Shown: piece after piece, positions 18,502-27,900 of the stretch | Numbering within the stretch: the stretch's first letter is position 1 | Layout: the number at the start of each line of letters is the position of its first letter | Origin: Methanococcus voltae | Lineage (GTDB): Archaea; AGJL01; Methanococci; Methanococcales; Methanococcaceae | DNA length: 64,000 nt | Reading direction: 5' to 3' | NCBI RefSeq assembly: GCF_024807655.1 | Contig: NZ_JANUCR010000002.1 | Coordinates: 1-64,000, forward strand | Made by a program: the position numbers and the translations under genes | The notes under the pieces: model-generated | The model's database searches: none | Seen by the model: the letters and a program-made list of their open reading frames with translations, nothing else | Told to the model about the DNA's origin: nothing

Positions 18502-18600
18502 ACTTCACCTTATTATTTTTAATCCTACTAATAAAAAGTGTTGTAACATATATTAATTAGTTATTAATTAACCATAATAAAAAGAGTTAAATATAATAAT

Positions 18601-19071
18601 TTAGATTGAACTCTTTAAAACATTAATAAAAAAAATTAGCTTTCTTTTAACTATCTTTTCTAATTTATTGCTATAACTTATTTTTGAAAGTATGCTTTTG
18701 ACATCTTTTTTGTCATATCCTAAATCTACTAAACATTTACCAACTTTTGTAAAATCTTTTTTTTCAGGACTATACTTCGTAAAATCCACCAAAATTTGTT
18801 CAATAAAATTTAATGACACAATATCTACATTTTCTGCGGTTATGCTTAGGAAGTATATTAGGGCTATTTCATCGTATCCCGGATATCCAGGATGGAGAAT
18901 AACACATCGATCCTGGGAAATAATATACCTTTTAAGAATACTCCAAACGTCCGCTATGCCAAATTTATCCAATAATTTTTTAAAATTATCTGATATTAAA
19001 TAATTTCCAATATCTAATAATATTAAATTTTCACATAATGGTATTATTTTTTTGTTAATGTTATAGTGCAT
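18601..19071 (-). CDS. Unknown 156-aa protein, first gene of the RelA/SpoT trio
   Basis: 156 aa from ATG 19071 (GGTGATAAT just upstream). Mixed helical protein without signal or membrane segment; a Gly/Pro loop (HPGYPGYDE, about 60-68) is its most distinctive feature. The 99-bp gap to the NdpA-like gene contains no strong terminator, so cotranscription is likely. Its place ahead of a probable toxin enzyme would suit an antitoxin or sensor, but nothing in the sequence proves it. No family recognised. Confidence 0.5.
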   Translation of the reverse strand: MHYNINKKIIPLCENLILLDIGNYLISDNFKKLLDKFGIADVWSILKRYIISQDRCVILHPGYPGYDEIALIYFLSITAENVDIVSLNFIEQILVDFTKYSPEKKDFTKVGKCLVDLGYDKKDVKSILSKISYSNKLEKIVKRKLIFFINVLKSSI

Positions 19072-19596
19072 ATTATCACCATTTATTTTTTTTAATTATT
19101 ACACGTAATATCTTCATAGAAAAAAACATTCTACAAATTGTAAGCTATATAACTAGTACGTATAATTTATAGAATATTTATTCGATACATAACATGATAC
19201 TGTTAGGCCAATTTATAATTTAATTAGGATTCTATTAAATACGAAATTTAAAAAAGACAAAATAATACAATAAGACGTATAAAATTGTAGTAAATATAAT
19301 CGCACTGTTGAATTCAACAGTAATAGTGTTAACCCATATAAAATAAGTTGTTTTTACCAATTACTGGATAATAGATTATCTTTAATTTTATAACTTGATA
19401 ATAGCTTATATTTGATCAATTAGTTACTCATTATATTTTATTTTAAATATAATTGTAAAAAAGCATTATAATTTTGTATTTAATAGAATCTTATATATTA
19501 CTTGCCCCCCCATATTATATAAATATAATCGTAATGATATTATCACCTTTAATAGTTACTAAATAAATTTATAAAAATAATAAAAACAATAAAATT
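19072..19596. other. Non-coding spacer inside the cargo block
   Basis: 525 bp without a supportable ORF. It holds an 18-bp perfect palindrome (19304-19321), short symmetric GATAAT/ATTATC elements around 19370-19405, and a C-run at 19504-19510. The promoter of the minus-strand trio should lie within its left part. Confidence 0.5.
19304..19321. promoter_or_regulatory. 18-bp perfect palindrome, operator candidate
   Basis: ACTGTTGAATTCAACAGT reads the same on both strands, without a loop. It lies about 230 bp upstream of the 156-aa gene of the trio and about 280 bp beyond the stop of the DUF6232-like gene, in otherwise AT-rich non-coding DNA. A dimeric repressor site is the simplest reading. Confidence 0.5.
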
Positions 19597-19974
19597 TTAA
19601 ACTAATTTTTTAAGTTCTTCATATAATTCTTTCATGGATTTACTGGAACCCTGAATTGTAATTGGCTTATATCCAACTGCATATATTTTAATCATAAAAC
19701 TAAAAAGACTACCAACAATGATTACTGTTCCCATAATTATTGCAATAATTGGTATTAATATAAAATTTATTAAATAATATACTATTAATCCTGATAATAT
19801 AACAAAGATACCGAAAAAAAGACCTGAAATAACCCATCCGTTGTATAATTCAACAGCAGTAATTTTATCAATCGAAACATAAGCTTTTTTAGATGAATTA
19901 ATGCTTAATACATTATCTTCAATTTTAATTTTATATCTCGATAATACATCCGTATTTGGTGAAGTTTTTAACAT
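19597..19974 (-). CDS. Small membrane protein, DUF6232/PH-like pattern
   Basis: 125 aa from ATG 19974 (Met-Leu-Lys). An N-terminal beta-rich part (1-45, with SIDKITAVEL) precedes two hydrophobic helices (about 49-70 and 73-95) and a short C-terminal alpha/beta tail. This split-domain arrangement resembles small membrane PH-like or DUF6232 proteins found beside bacterial and archaeal defence genes. The match is by pattern only. It stands alone between two non-coding spacers. Confidence 0.5.
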   Translation of the reverse strand: MLKTSPNTDVLSRYKIKIEDNVLSINSSKKAYVSIDKITAVELYNGWVISGLFFGIFVILSGLIVYYLINFILIPIIAIIMGTVIIVGSLFSFMIKIYAVGYKPITIQGSSKSMKELYEELKKLV

Positions 19975-20139
19975 ATAAATCGCCTTTTTAATTATAAATA
20001 ATAAAATAGTATATATATAATTATTAATTATTTTCTAAATAATCCCAATAAAAAGAGTTATATATAATAAGTTAGAATTCAAAAAAATGAATAAATATTT
20101 GGAATAATATTTGTAAGTATCTGTTTTCTATTTTGTTAG

Positions 20140-20466
20140 TTATATCTTATATTCTGGTTTTTCTTCAATAATTTTTTCATAGTATTCAATACCTTTTTCT
20201 GATATTTCATACCACTCTAGATAATTTTTTTGAATTTTTTCTTCGTTAGAGTCCGGAATTACCATAATTCCGGGGTTTAAAAGTTGATATTCCTGAGTAT
20301 GCAAAAGAGCTATACTAAATTCTAGAAGTTCTTTAGCACCCTCAAACTGATCTTCCCTAATTTTTAAATTATTTAGTATATCACTTAATCCAAATTTTGG
20401 ATTACCCTCCTTATACCGAAGCATTGCATATCTTAATATTGTTAATTCTGTAGCCCCCATTTCCAT
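20140..20466 (-). CDS. Small winged-helix-like protein
   Basis: 108 aa from ATG 20466, with GGTGAA about ten bases upstream. The N-terminal half (LTILRYAMLRY ... LSDILNNLKI) and the EISEKGIEYYEKI ending resemble small winged-helix proteins in which a helix-rich head is followed by a 'SxKG' wing. It may be a regulator of the cargo genes. Family not certain. Confidence 0.5.
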   Translation of the reverse strand: MEMGATELTILRYAMLRYKEGNPKFGLSDILNNLKIREDQFEGAKELLEFSIALLHTQEYQLLNPGIMVIPDSNEEKIQKNYLEWYEISEKGIEYYEKIIEEKPEYKI

Positions 20467-20673
20467 TTATTTCACCCTATTAAATATTTTAAAATGCTCA
20501 TCTAAGACAAGACATATTAATATTTTTAATAGTTTGTATATGCTAATATCTATTAAGTTGTGATAAAAATGGATATTAATATATTTAATAAAATAAATAT
20601 TTATATTTCTTAATAAATTAAATAAAAAAAATAAAATTTATAATTTTAAATTATTAATAAAAATAAATAATAA

Positions 20674-22008
20674 TTAAATTATTAGGCTAAATATGACCAC
20701 TCCTAGTAGTAATAACAACATTGAAACGTATTTATCACATATTATTTTATGGAAAATATTCATATTTGCCCACTGTTCAATAAACATATAATGAGATTGT
20801 GGTGAGGAAAAGTATATGTTTTGTAGGAGTAATTTTTGAGCGATACGATGTTCTTGACATACTGGGGACTTATCGAGGTAATCAAATATTGTATGCTTTT
20901 TACAAAGTATCTTTCCACAAACTGGACAAATGTATCGATTTTTGGCTTTTTCTCCGCATACTTTACAACAAGTTAATTCATTGTTTAATTCTAATACTGA
21001 AGTTTTATTTGTAATAATTTTTTGAGAATATTGATTCTGATTAATGTTTATAGTATTGTGATATGTGGGGGAGTATATTGCAGACGTTTTTTTAAGAAAT
21101 ATATCTTTTTTAAATGGATAACATTTTTTATTATAGGGTCTGTTGTTTTTACCTGTGTAATATACGATTTTGGTGTATTTTTTAATTATTAAATCTATTG
21201 CTTTATCTTCTATTTCTTTTTGAGAGAATTCAAAAGGTTTTAGATCTTTTAAATCATTTTCAGGAATTTTTATAAGTTTTGAGTTTTCATCATATATCAT
21301 CTCGATATCTTCACAAGCTGCTCCAGAAACTCCATCCAATACAATTTTTTTATTCTTTTCATTCACCCTATAGATACAACCAACCATAGTTGAAGTACTT
21401 GAGTCTACGCTATAAGGAACAAAAAAATAAGGATGGTACGTTCTAAGGCATTTAATATCATATTGAACTTTTTCAATTCCTGTAATATTTTTTAAGTTAT
21501 TAAGTGCATAATTAAACTGTTCTTCTTCAGAAATATTTTCAAAGGTTAAATCACTATTGATTTGTATTTTACCATTCTTTACAATGATGTTTGAAGCTTT
21601 ACATCTTTTAATTAGTTCTTTTCCGTCAATTAATTCTAATTCCATAGTTTCGGAATACATATTATTTATTTCTTCAGTATATTCAATAGCACCTTTTGTA
21701 AATGTTCCTGAAGTTACTATCATACCTTTAATATACTGGCTATCACCGAGCTCGTGTAATAGTGCACCTTGTAATTTTTGAACTACGGGTCTTCCAACAC
21801 TTTTTTGGTGCTTGCATTCTACAACAACGGGGTATTTAAATTTTTTACCCTTTTTTGACTTTGCTATAATGTCTTTACCTTTATCGTTGCTTCTTTGGGT
21901 TACAACTACATCTTCATAGTTATTATGTCTTAATATTTGTGCAACAAATTCTTCAAACTCATAACCATCTAAACTATCTAAATTATAGTATCCTTTTTTA
22001 TTACTCAT
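20674..22008 (-). CDS. Mrr-type restriction endonuclease with zinc finger and membrane anchor
   Basis: 444 aa from ATG 22008 (AGGGGA upstream). The N-terminal 130 residues are a Mrr/PD-(D/E)XK nuclease: GYEFEEFVAQIL (15-26), Asp46, VVVECKHQ with Glu64 and Lys66, and a downstream Gln/Val helix. A middle domain of unknown type (about 150-330) follows. Then comes a Cys-rich zinc finger (CCKVCGEKAKNRYICPVCGK plus CKKH and CQEH, about 348-390) and a C-terminal transmembrane helix (about 424-443). Mrr enzymes cut methylated DNA. Membrane attachment is unusual and would put the nuclease where incoming DNA enters. Probably superinfection defence. Confidence 0.75.
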   Translation of the reverse strand: MSNKKGYYNLDSLDGYEFEEFVAQILRHNNYEDVVVTQRSNDKGKDIIAKSKKGKKFKYPVVVECKHQKSVGRPVVQKLQGALLHELGDSQYIKGMIVTSGTFTKGAIEYTEEINNMYSETMELELIDGKELIKRCKASNIIVKNGKIQINSDLTFENISEEEQFNYALNNLKNITGIEKVQYDIKCLRTYHPYFFVPYSVDSSTSTMVGCIYRVNEKNKKIVLDGVSGAACEDIEMIYDENSKLIKIPENDLKDLKPFEFSQKEIEDKAIDLIIKKYTKIVYYTGKNNRPYNKKCYPFKKDIFLKKTSAIYSPTYHNTININQNQYSQKIITNKTSVLELNNELTCCKVCGEKAKNRYICPVCGKILCKKHTIFDYLDKSPVCQEHRIAQKLLLQNIYFSSPQSHYMFIEQWANMNIFHKIICDKYVSMLLLLLGVVIFSLII

Positions 22009-22190
22009 ATAATTCCCCTGGCGTGTAGTTAATAGGTATATAATACTCTTATCATTAAATAATTAATATAATGGACTTGTATATAATAAATTAGCAACCA
22101 TAAAATATAAATATTTGTATAATTATTTTAAAATTTAAAAGAAGAAGTTAAAAATAAAAATTAATGTTAACTTTTACAAAATAGCAGGTA

Positions 22191-22574
22191 TTATTTTTTT
22201 ATAGTAATATTGGAATCTTTAGTATCTCCAATTACTATTCCAGAATTATTTATAACTTTATTTTTAGAATTATCGATTATATTTTCATTTTCACAATTTG
22301 TATTATCTAAATTTTCAATTTTATTAATTTGACCGTAAACTTTCAATACTTCTTTTCCTTTTTTACTTATTGAATAATACGCTTTTGGAACTAAAATATC
22401 TTTATCTTCCCAGCGTTTACAAATTAAACCCTGTTCTAATAATCCATTTAATAATTCGCTTAAATTTCTCGAATTTATATTTAATTTCTTTTTTATTGCA
22501 TTAAAGTGGATTTCTCCTTCATTTATACACTTTAATATTTCTTTCACGTGCTTTTTAGATATTAATTTTAACAT
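22191..22574 (-). CDS. Winged-helix transcription regulator, lysogeny-switch candidate
   Basis: 127 aa from ATG 22574, preceded by AAGGTTAT. A TTG at 22619 would lie at or above the likely TATA box, so the shorter form is preferred. Residues about 5-80 form a HxlR/ArsR-like winged helix (HVKEILKCINEGEIHFNAIK, LLNGLLEQGLICKRW, YYSISKKGKEVLKVYG). The tail is Asn-rich. It is transcribed away from the early operon starting at 22743. The 168-bp gap carries repeated symmetric sites, so it probably represses that operon and itself. Confidence 0.7.
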   Translation of the reverse strand: MLKLISKKHVKEILKCINEGEIHFNAIKKKLNINSRNLSELLNGLLEQGLICKRWEDKDILVPKAYYSISKKGKEVLKVYGQINKIENLDNTNCENENIIDNSKNKVINNSGIVIGDTKDSNITIKK

Positions 22575-22742
22575 TTTATAACCTTTTATAAGCTTAATAA
22601 TATCAAATCTATAAATCAAAATATATATACATCAAGTTGTTAAATAACAACTAATTACAAATAATAACATTTATATAGTTCTATAATTATACAATTAATT
22701 GTAATAAAACAACTACTTGTATTATGATTTTAGAGGTGACTT
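22575..22742. promoter_or_regulatory. Divergent control region with three operator-like repeats
   Basis: Seen here: an 18-bp interrupted palindrome AGTTGTTAAATAACAACT (22635-22652), then three related 14-bp sites, ACAACTAATTACAA (22647-22660), ACAATTAATTGTAA (22691-22704) and ACAACTACTTGTAT (22709-22722). A TATA-like ATTTATATAG (about 22669-22678) for the rightward operon lies between the first and second. An AT-only TATA stretch at about 22620-22630 serves the leftward regulator gene. The layout is that of a repressor-controlled switch. Confidence 0.65.
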
Positions 22743-22928
22743 ATGGCAAATACTGCTAAACTCGATACTGATGTATATTGGGGCATTATATCCCCACACG
22801 GTAATTCAGCGAGATTTTCTTTACCTAAGGTCGAATTGGGTAAGGAAGCTATCTTAATAATCTTGCCAGATAATGAATCCATTAAAGAAAAAATAATCGG
22901 TTCATTGGTAAGTATTGAGGGTCAATAA
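22743..22928 (+). CDS. AbrB/DUF2080-like small protein 1
   Basis: 61 aa, first gene of the rightward early operon, ATG 22743 behind GAGGTGAC. The middle part HGNSARFSLPKVELGKEAIL matches the swapped-hairpin pattern (G-N-S-A-x-x-x-L-P-K-x-x-x-G-K) of DUF2080/AbrB-like proteins often found on archaeal mobile elements. Probably DNA-binding. The stop overlaps the next ATG by one base. Confidence 0.7.
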   Translation: MANTAKLDTDVYWGIISPHGNSARFSLPKVELGKEAILIILPDNESIKEKIIGSLVSIEGQ

Positions 22929-23089
22929 TGATTATCTTAGATGAAAAATTAGTAAAACCTTACGGAACAGGTGCTAAAATAAATCTGTCTCGTAAGTACT
23001 TAAGGAAACGTGCAATAACAATAATTATCGAAGATGAAGAAGATTCAGAGAATTTAAATGAATTATTTTCTAAAAATAATATTTTTTAA
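22928..23089 (+). CDS. AbrB/DUF2080-like small protein 2
   Basis: 53 aa from ATG 22928 to TAA 23087-23089. The core VKPYGTGAKINLSRKYLRKR followed by AITIIIED follows the same G-x-G-A-x-I-x-x-S-R-K pattern as the next gene and, more loosely, the previous one. Overlap with the previous stop supports cotranslation. Tandem paralogue, probably another small DNA-binding protein. Confidence 0.65.
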   Translation: MIILDEKLVKPYGTGAKINLSRKYLRKRAITIIIEDEEDSENLNELFSKNNIF

Positions 23090-23102
23090 AAGATGATAAG
23101 CA

Positions 23103-23273
23103 ATGATAATCACAAAAGAACGGTTAATAAAACCAAGAGGCAACGGGGCTGAAATTGGCGTATCCCGTAAACACTTGGGTAAATTAGGTATTGCTATAGT
23201 TTTAGAAGATGAAAACGAGCTTAAACGATTAAAAAATGACCTAATAAATTTAGGTTATAGTATTAGGGTATAA
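23103..23273 (+). CDS. AbrB/DUF2080-like small protein 3
   Basis: 56 aa from ATG 23103 to TAA 23271-23273. The core IKPRGNGAEIGVSRKHLGKL then GIAIVLED closely parallels protein 2. Its C-terminal coding segment (23221-23259) is repeated exactly at 23540-23578, after the following gene. Third of a tandem set. Confidence 0.65.
   Translation: MIITKERLIKPRGNGAEIGVSRKHLGKLGIAIVLEDENELKRLKNDLINLGYSIRV
23221..23259. repeat. 39-bp direct repeat, copy 1 (3' end of small protein 3)
   Basis: Identical over 39 bp to 23540-23578. Both encode LKRLKNDLINLGY in frame. The two copies flank the 85-aa gene at 23275-23532. Confidence 0.9.
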
Positions 23274-23274
23274 T

Positions 23275-23532
23275 ATGACGGTTAAAAAGAATGCTGAAAA
23301 AATTAATACTGTAAAAAAACTTGTTTCTGAAGGTTATGGTATCCAAGAAGCTTTGATTATCCTAAATGATGGAAAGAATGCAGACCCTTATTTTTCAAAA
23401 TATGGCGTTGCAGTGGCAATTGTAGGTTCTAAACCCATAAATTTTTACATGGAATCAAAAACGGAATTATTAAACGTATGTAAAAAATTGTCTAGAATAT
23501 CTAGGGTACCTTTCATTATTTCAGAAGACTAA
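23275..23532 (+). CDS. Unknown 85-aa protein between the 39-bp repeats
   Basis: 85 aa from ATG 23275, one base after the previous stop. Mixed alpha/beta with VKKLVSEGYGIQEALIILND near the N-terminus, which looks like a small helix pair, and a beta-rich centre (GVAVAIVGSKPINFYM). No family recognised. The flanking 39-bp direct repeats suggest that this gene arrived by a local duplication or insertion event. Confidence 0.6.
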   Translation: MTVKKNAEKINTVKKLVSEGYGIQEALIILNDGKNADPYFSKYGVAVAIVGSKPINFYMESKTELLNVCKKLSRISRVPFIISED

Positions 23533-23592
23533 TAAAGATTTAAACGATTAAAAAATGACCTAATAAATTTAGGTTATAACATCCAAGCATAG
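23533..23592 (+). pseudogene. Orphan 3' fragment of a DUF2080-like gene (contains 39-bp repeat copy 2, 23540-23578)
   Basis: Downstream of the 85-aa gene, the frame reads LKRLKNDLINLGYNIQA and stops at TAG 23590-23592. It duplicates the C-terminus of small protein 3 with a different final four residues and has no start or N-terminal part. It is best read as the remnant tail of a fourth paralogue or of the original gene 3. Confidence 0.6.
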
Positions 23593-23601
23593 GGTGGTTT
23601 G

Positions 23602-23847
23602 ATGAGAAGATACTTCAATTTATACAAAAACATCGGAGCACGTGAATTAAGATATTACGTGCATAAAATGGAGAATTGTGAAAATATAGCCCCTGAAACA
23701 ATCGCAGAAATAAAAAATAGAAACTTAAAGACTAAAAAATTATTAACATTATCCGATAAAGAGAATGAAATAGTTTCCAGGTACGGAATAGGGGCAAATT
23801 TTCTATTAAATTGCATAATATTCCAAGAGGAAGAATATGAATGCTAA
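23602..23847 (+). CDS. Small protein directly upstream of the integrase
   Basis: 81 aa from ATG 23602, with GGTGG at 23593-23597; a TTG three bases earlier is also possible. It is basic and helical (GARELRYYVHKMENCENIAP). Its 3' end overlaps the integrase start by 11 bases. Position and size would suit an excisionase-like or integrase-control protein, but no motif proves this. Confidence 0.55.
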   Translation: MRRYFNLYKNIGARELRYYVHKMENCENIAPETIAEIKNRNLKTKKLLTLSDKENEIVSRYGIGANFLLNCIIFQEEEYEC

Positions 23848-24799
23848 TATGAAAGATTTAATTCTCGTAAACACTGGTAGAAGCAAAACAGAGATTACAG
23901 ACGAAAACAAATGGATAGCACAATTTAGAGAAGAACGAGAATTCGACCGAATAAAAGAAAACACGATTAAAAGCGATATTTCAAGACTCAAAGTCTTCTT
24001 AGCATTCTGTAAAAAATTAGACAAAGAACCTGACACCTTGAACAGGTCGGAGTTTACCAAATTTTTTAATTATTTGGAAAATGAACGAAAGTTGGGAAAT
24101 TCAGTAATTCAATACTTTAAGCTTTTAAAAGTATTTTACAGGGTTTTAAGATTACACAACTTCAAAGAATTTGAAACAGAATGTAAAGAGCGAAGAAGAT
24201 TCAGCAAATTTGAAGTAAAGCACTATGATTCAATTGATTCAAAAATATTAAATGAAATTTTAAAAGCAATCTTACAGCACCGCAGTAGGTCAAATTTAAG
24301 AGACGCTTTAATGATTAGAATGCTATGGGACACAGGTTGCAGAGTTTCTGAAGTAATAGGAATCACTTACGAAGACTGTGACTTTAAAGAAGCTAAATTC
24401 AGAATTAGGAATACTAAATCCAGTAATGAGCGGTTCGTAGTATGTTCAAGTGACACATTGAACGCTTTAAAGGAATACGTTAAATATAACGTTAACACTG
24501 GCAACAGCGACCCTATATTCCAAAGTATAAGGGGAGGACCTGTAAGAAGAGGCTGGTTAAGCCAAGTATACAGGAACGCAGTAGTCAAGCTAAAAGAGCA
24601 GGGCAAAATCCCCAAGAATAGAAGGGTAGTAGTTCATTCCTTAAGACACGGGAGAGCCGTGGAACTATTAAATAAAGGTGTTCCGATTGAAGTTGTTAAA
24701 GAATACTTAGGACATAGTAGTATTGAGACAACACTATTCTATGCACACAGCAAAGAAAGAACAAACATATTATTGAACACCATTAAAAAGAATTTATAA
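23837..24799 (+). CDS. Tyrosine integrase/recombinase
   Basis: 320 aa. An N-terminal SAM-like core-binding domain (about 20-115, ENTIKSDISRLKVFLAFCKK) precedes the catalytic domain with Arg169 (TGCRVSEV), His267-S-L-Arg270-H271-G, His293 (YLGHSS) and nucleophile Tyr302 (TTLFYAHS). All catalytic residues are present and the gene is uninterrupted, so insertion into the tRNA did not split it (unlike SSV-type integrases). It would recombine the 102-bp tRNA-Leu sites. ATG 23837 overlaps the upstream gene. An internal Met at codon 5 is an alternative start. Confidence 0.95.
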   Translation: MNANMKDLILVNTGRSKTEITDENKWIAQFREEREFDRIKENTIKSDISRLKVFLAFCKKLDKEPDTLNRSEFTKFFNYLENERKLGNSVIQYFKLLKVFYRVLRLHNFKEFETECKERRRFSKFEVKHYDSIDSKILNEILKAILQHRSRSNLRDALMIRMLWDTGCRVSEVIGITYEDCDFKEAKFRIRNTKSSNERFVVCSSDTLNALKEYVKYNVNTGNSDPIFQSIRGGPVRRGWLSQVYRNAVVKLKEQGKIPKNRRVVVHSLRHGRAVELLNKGVPIEVVKEYLGHSSIETTLFYAHSKERTNILLNTIKKNL

Positions 24800-24901
24800 A
24801 TTTATAAATTTATTAAATTAAAAGATAATAAAAAATTAAATTTAAAAAATAAAATTAAAACTAAAAAAATAATAAAAAGATAAAATAAAAGATTTGGTAC
24901 T

Positions 24902-27900
24902 ATGAAAAACTATAAACAATACAAAAAAACTGATAAGAAGCAATTAATTAACCATATCGGTGTATTATTAACTTCAATTGCTAATTTTAGAAGTAAAATA
25001 GTATTGGGCGTAGCTGACGGTTCAATCAAAGAACTTAAAAAAGATTTAACCAAATCTGCAAAGAATATGAACTTTTTTGAAGTAAGATATTTGGTAGAAT
25101 TAGATAAGCAATATCAAAAGCCAAATAATAGAAATTCCTGGGCATACTCTGAATTTATAGAAATCCCGGATTTTAACAGCAGTATTAACATCGCAAATAC
25201 TGCCGAAACCATTTCAAACAAAATTTACGAAAAAGAACAACAAATAAAACAACGAATAGGGGCAAGAGCAAGAATAACAACTGTATCAATAGGCATAGCT
25301 CCAAGACAAGAAAAGAAAGGTACTTCCAAATCATCAACCGCTTGGTCATACATTCCAATTGATTTTGATATCGATGAATGGAAAGACAAAGAACCAACAA
25401 AGGAAGAAATGAACCAAAAAATAAATAATATATTTAATAAATTACCTGATGATTATACAAAACCTCATTTAATAGTTTTTACGGGTGGCGGTTTAAGATT
25501 TATCTACTACATCGACAGACCTATTTCAAGATTAGAGCTTCCAATCTTCTCAAAAATTGCTGAAGAAATAGGACACGGTGCAGACTCTGCAATGTACGAC
25601 ATAGCAAGAGTTGACAGACTCCCTGGAACCAAGAACAGAAAAGAAAAATATAAATCTGAAAGAAATTGTAAAATTTTATACATAAAAAATAGTTTAGTTC
25701 CAATTACTCCTGAAGTATTTATATTTAAATTCGGAATCGAAAATAAAGAATATATATCAACCGTAAAGGAATCCAACGAGACAACCGAGTCATTTGAATT
25801 AATTAATAAATTAAAAAAAGCTAATATTAAAATAAAAGATTTTAAATCTTTATCTAAAAAAGAATATAAATTTACAAAATTTATTCAAACAAAACTTACT
25901 GAGAAGTATAACAAAGATTGGATAATTGAATTATTCGATTATTTAAAAATTGGTTACAAATCAAATGGTAAATATATCAGTATATATTCGATATATTACA
26001 ACGATGGAAACAACCCAGATTGTACAATATACCCTAACCAAGCACACAACGCTGTAGCAGTAGATTGGCACAATAACAGTTTAAGAACCAACATTGTAGC
26101 ATACTTATGGGGCGGTTTCAAAGATAAAATTTTAGAATTTATAAAATTAAAAGGAATTTCAAATAACTTAGGCGATTACGTATCTGCAGAAGAATATTTA
26201 ATTGAATTATTAAATAAAAATAAAGAAGCAAGTACAATAAAGTGTAACAAATATCTTTCATATGATGTATTGCAAACTGCAATAAATAAATCTATAAAAA
26301 CCAAAGAAAGTGTAATCCTACAAGCTGAAACAGGGCGAGGAAAAACCTACAATATCACAAATAACATTGATAAACTTACCAATGATTATAAAGATAAAAC
26401 AATAGTGCTATTGTTCCCTTACAGAACCCAAGTAAAGCAAACACAAAGCAATTTACTAAATAAAGGAATTAGAGTTCCAGCATACTATGAAGGCAGTAAA
26501 GCAAAGCATAGAACCGCAAATGATACAAGATTAATCATAGGGACCTACAACCAATTATTTAACATTATGGATGATATCAAGTTCGAAAGTATCAAATTTG
26601 AGAAAACCAGCAAAGGAACATACGAAAGAGTACAAATAAGAGACGATGACGATGTAATATTAATCGTTGACGAATCTCACAATATGATACTTCAAAAGGA
26701 CCTTAGAAGAGACGAAATTAATAAAATAGAAAATTATTCTGAAAAAGTTCATGCTTCAGTATATTTAACTGCAACGCCTGAACTTGTAAACCTTCAGAAT
26801 AGAAAAATTGTAAAAGCTGAATTTAACGATAATAAACAATATTTTAAAAATACTTACGTTGTTGAATCAGACATTGGACATTTAGCAAATTATAATGTTA
26901 TTAATTTCTGTAAATACATCACAACGGCATTCAATAGGGATTGTAAAAAGTCATTGGTATTAGTTGACTCTAAAAAAGAAATTGAAGTTATTAAAGAATT
27001 ATTAAATATTTATAATTTTAATTCACCAATTTATGAAATTACAAGAGAATCAGTTGAGACCGATGAAGCTGCACAAATGATTATAAAACAAGAAAGAATT
27101 CCAGATGGTTTAATATTGGCTACAAGAGTCATTGCTGAAGGAATTAATATTAAAAATGGTTCTGAAAAAGAAGAATCAGTTCAAATGAACATTAAAGATA
27201 AAGTTGACATCGTTGCAGTTCTTAAAACTTCATCCGCTACCATAATGAGACAGTTTTTAGCAAGAGTTAGAAACGGCGGTAATACTTGTATCATATATTC
27301 ACAAGCAGGTCACCAGCATAATATATTAAAATATAATAAAATGTTGGAGATTGCAAAAGAAGATTTATCATTATTCAATGAATATTTAATGACTGAATAC
27401 AACGGCGAATTAATGAATAAAGATATGGAATTTAAATATACTAATATGATAAATCAGTTGCAAGTTTTAAAGTGGAAAGATGGTGAATATATCGTTGACG
27501 AATCTAAAATAGCGAGTCTTGTCAACAGAAAATTAGAAAGACAAATTGTAGCAGATTCAAGTTTATTAAAAACTTACTTTGAAGCAACAACCAATTCAGA
27601 ATGGAAAATTCCTCATTTGGATATTGAAGGAACAGATGTTTCAGACATTATTGAAACAAGAAAATTTGTAAAAGAATTAAACCAATTTGAAGTTTTAAAA
27701 GTTGTAGAAATAATAAATGATAACTTTGAAGCTGTAGACACCGCCTTATTATATCATAAATATGATATGTTTACTGAAACTGAGAAATACCTCGTTATGA
27801 AGCACATAAAAATTTGTAAGCGTGTAATTAGCTACTTAAAACTACATAATGAATACCCTGAACTCTCAAAATTATTAATGGGTAAAGATGCAAGTACTGA

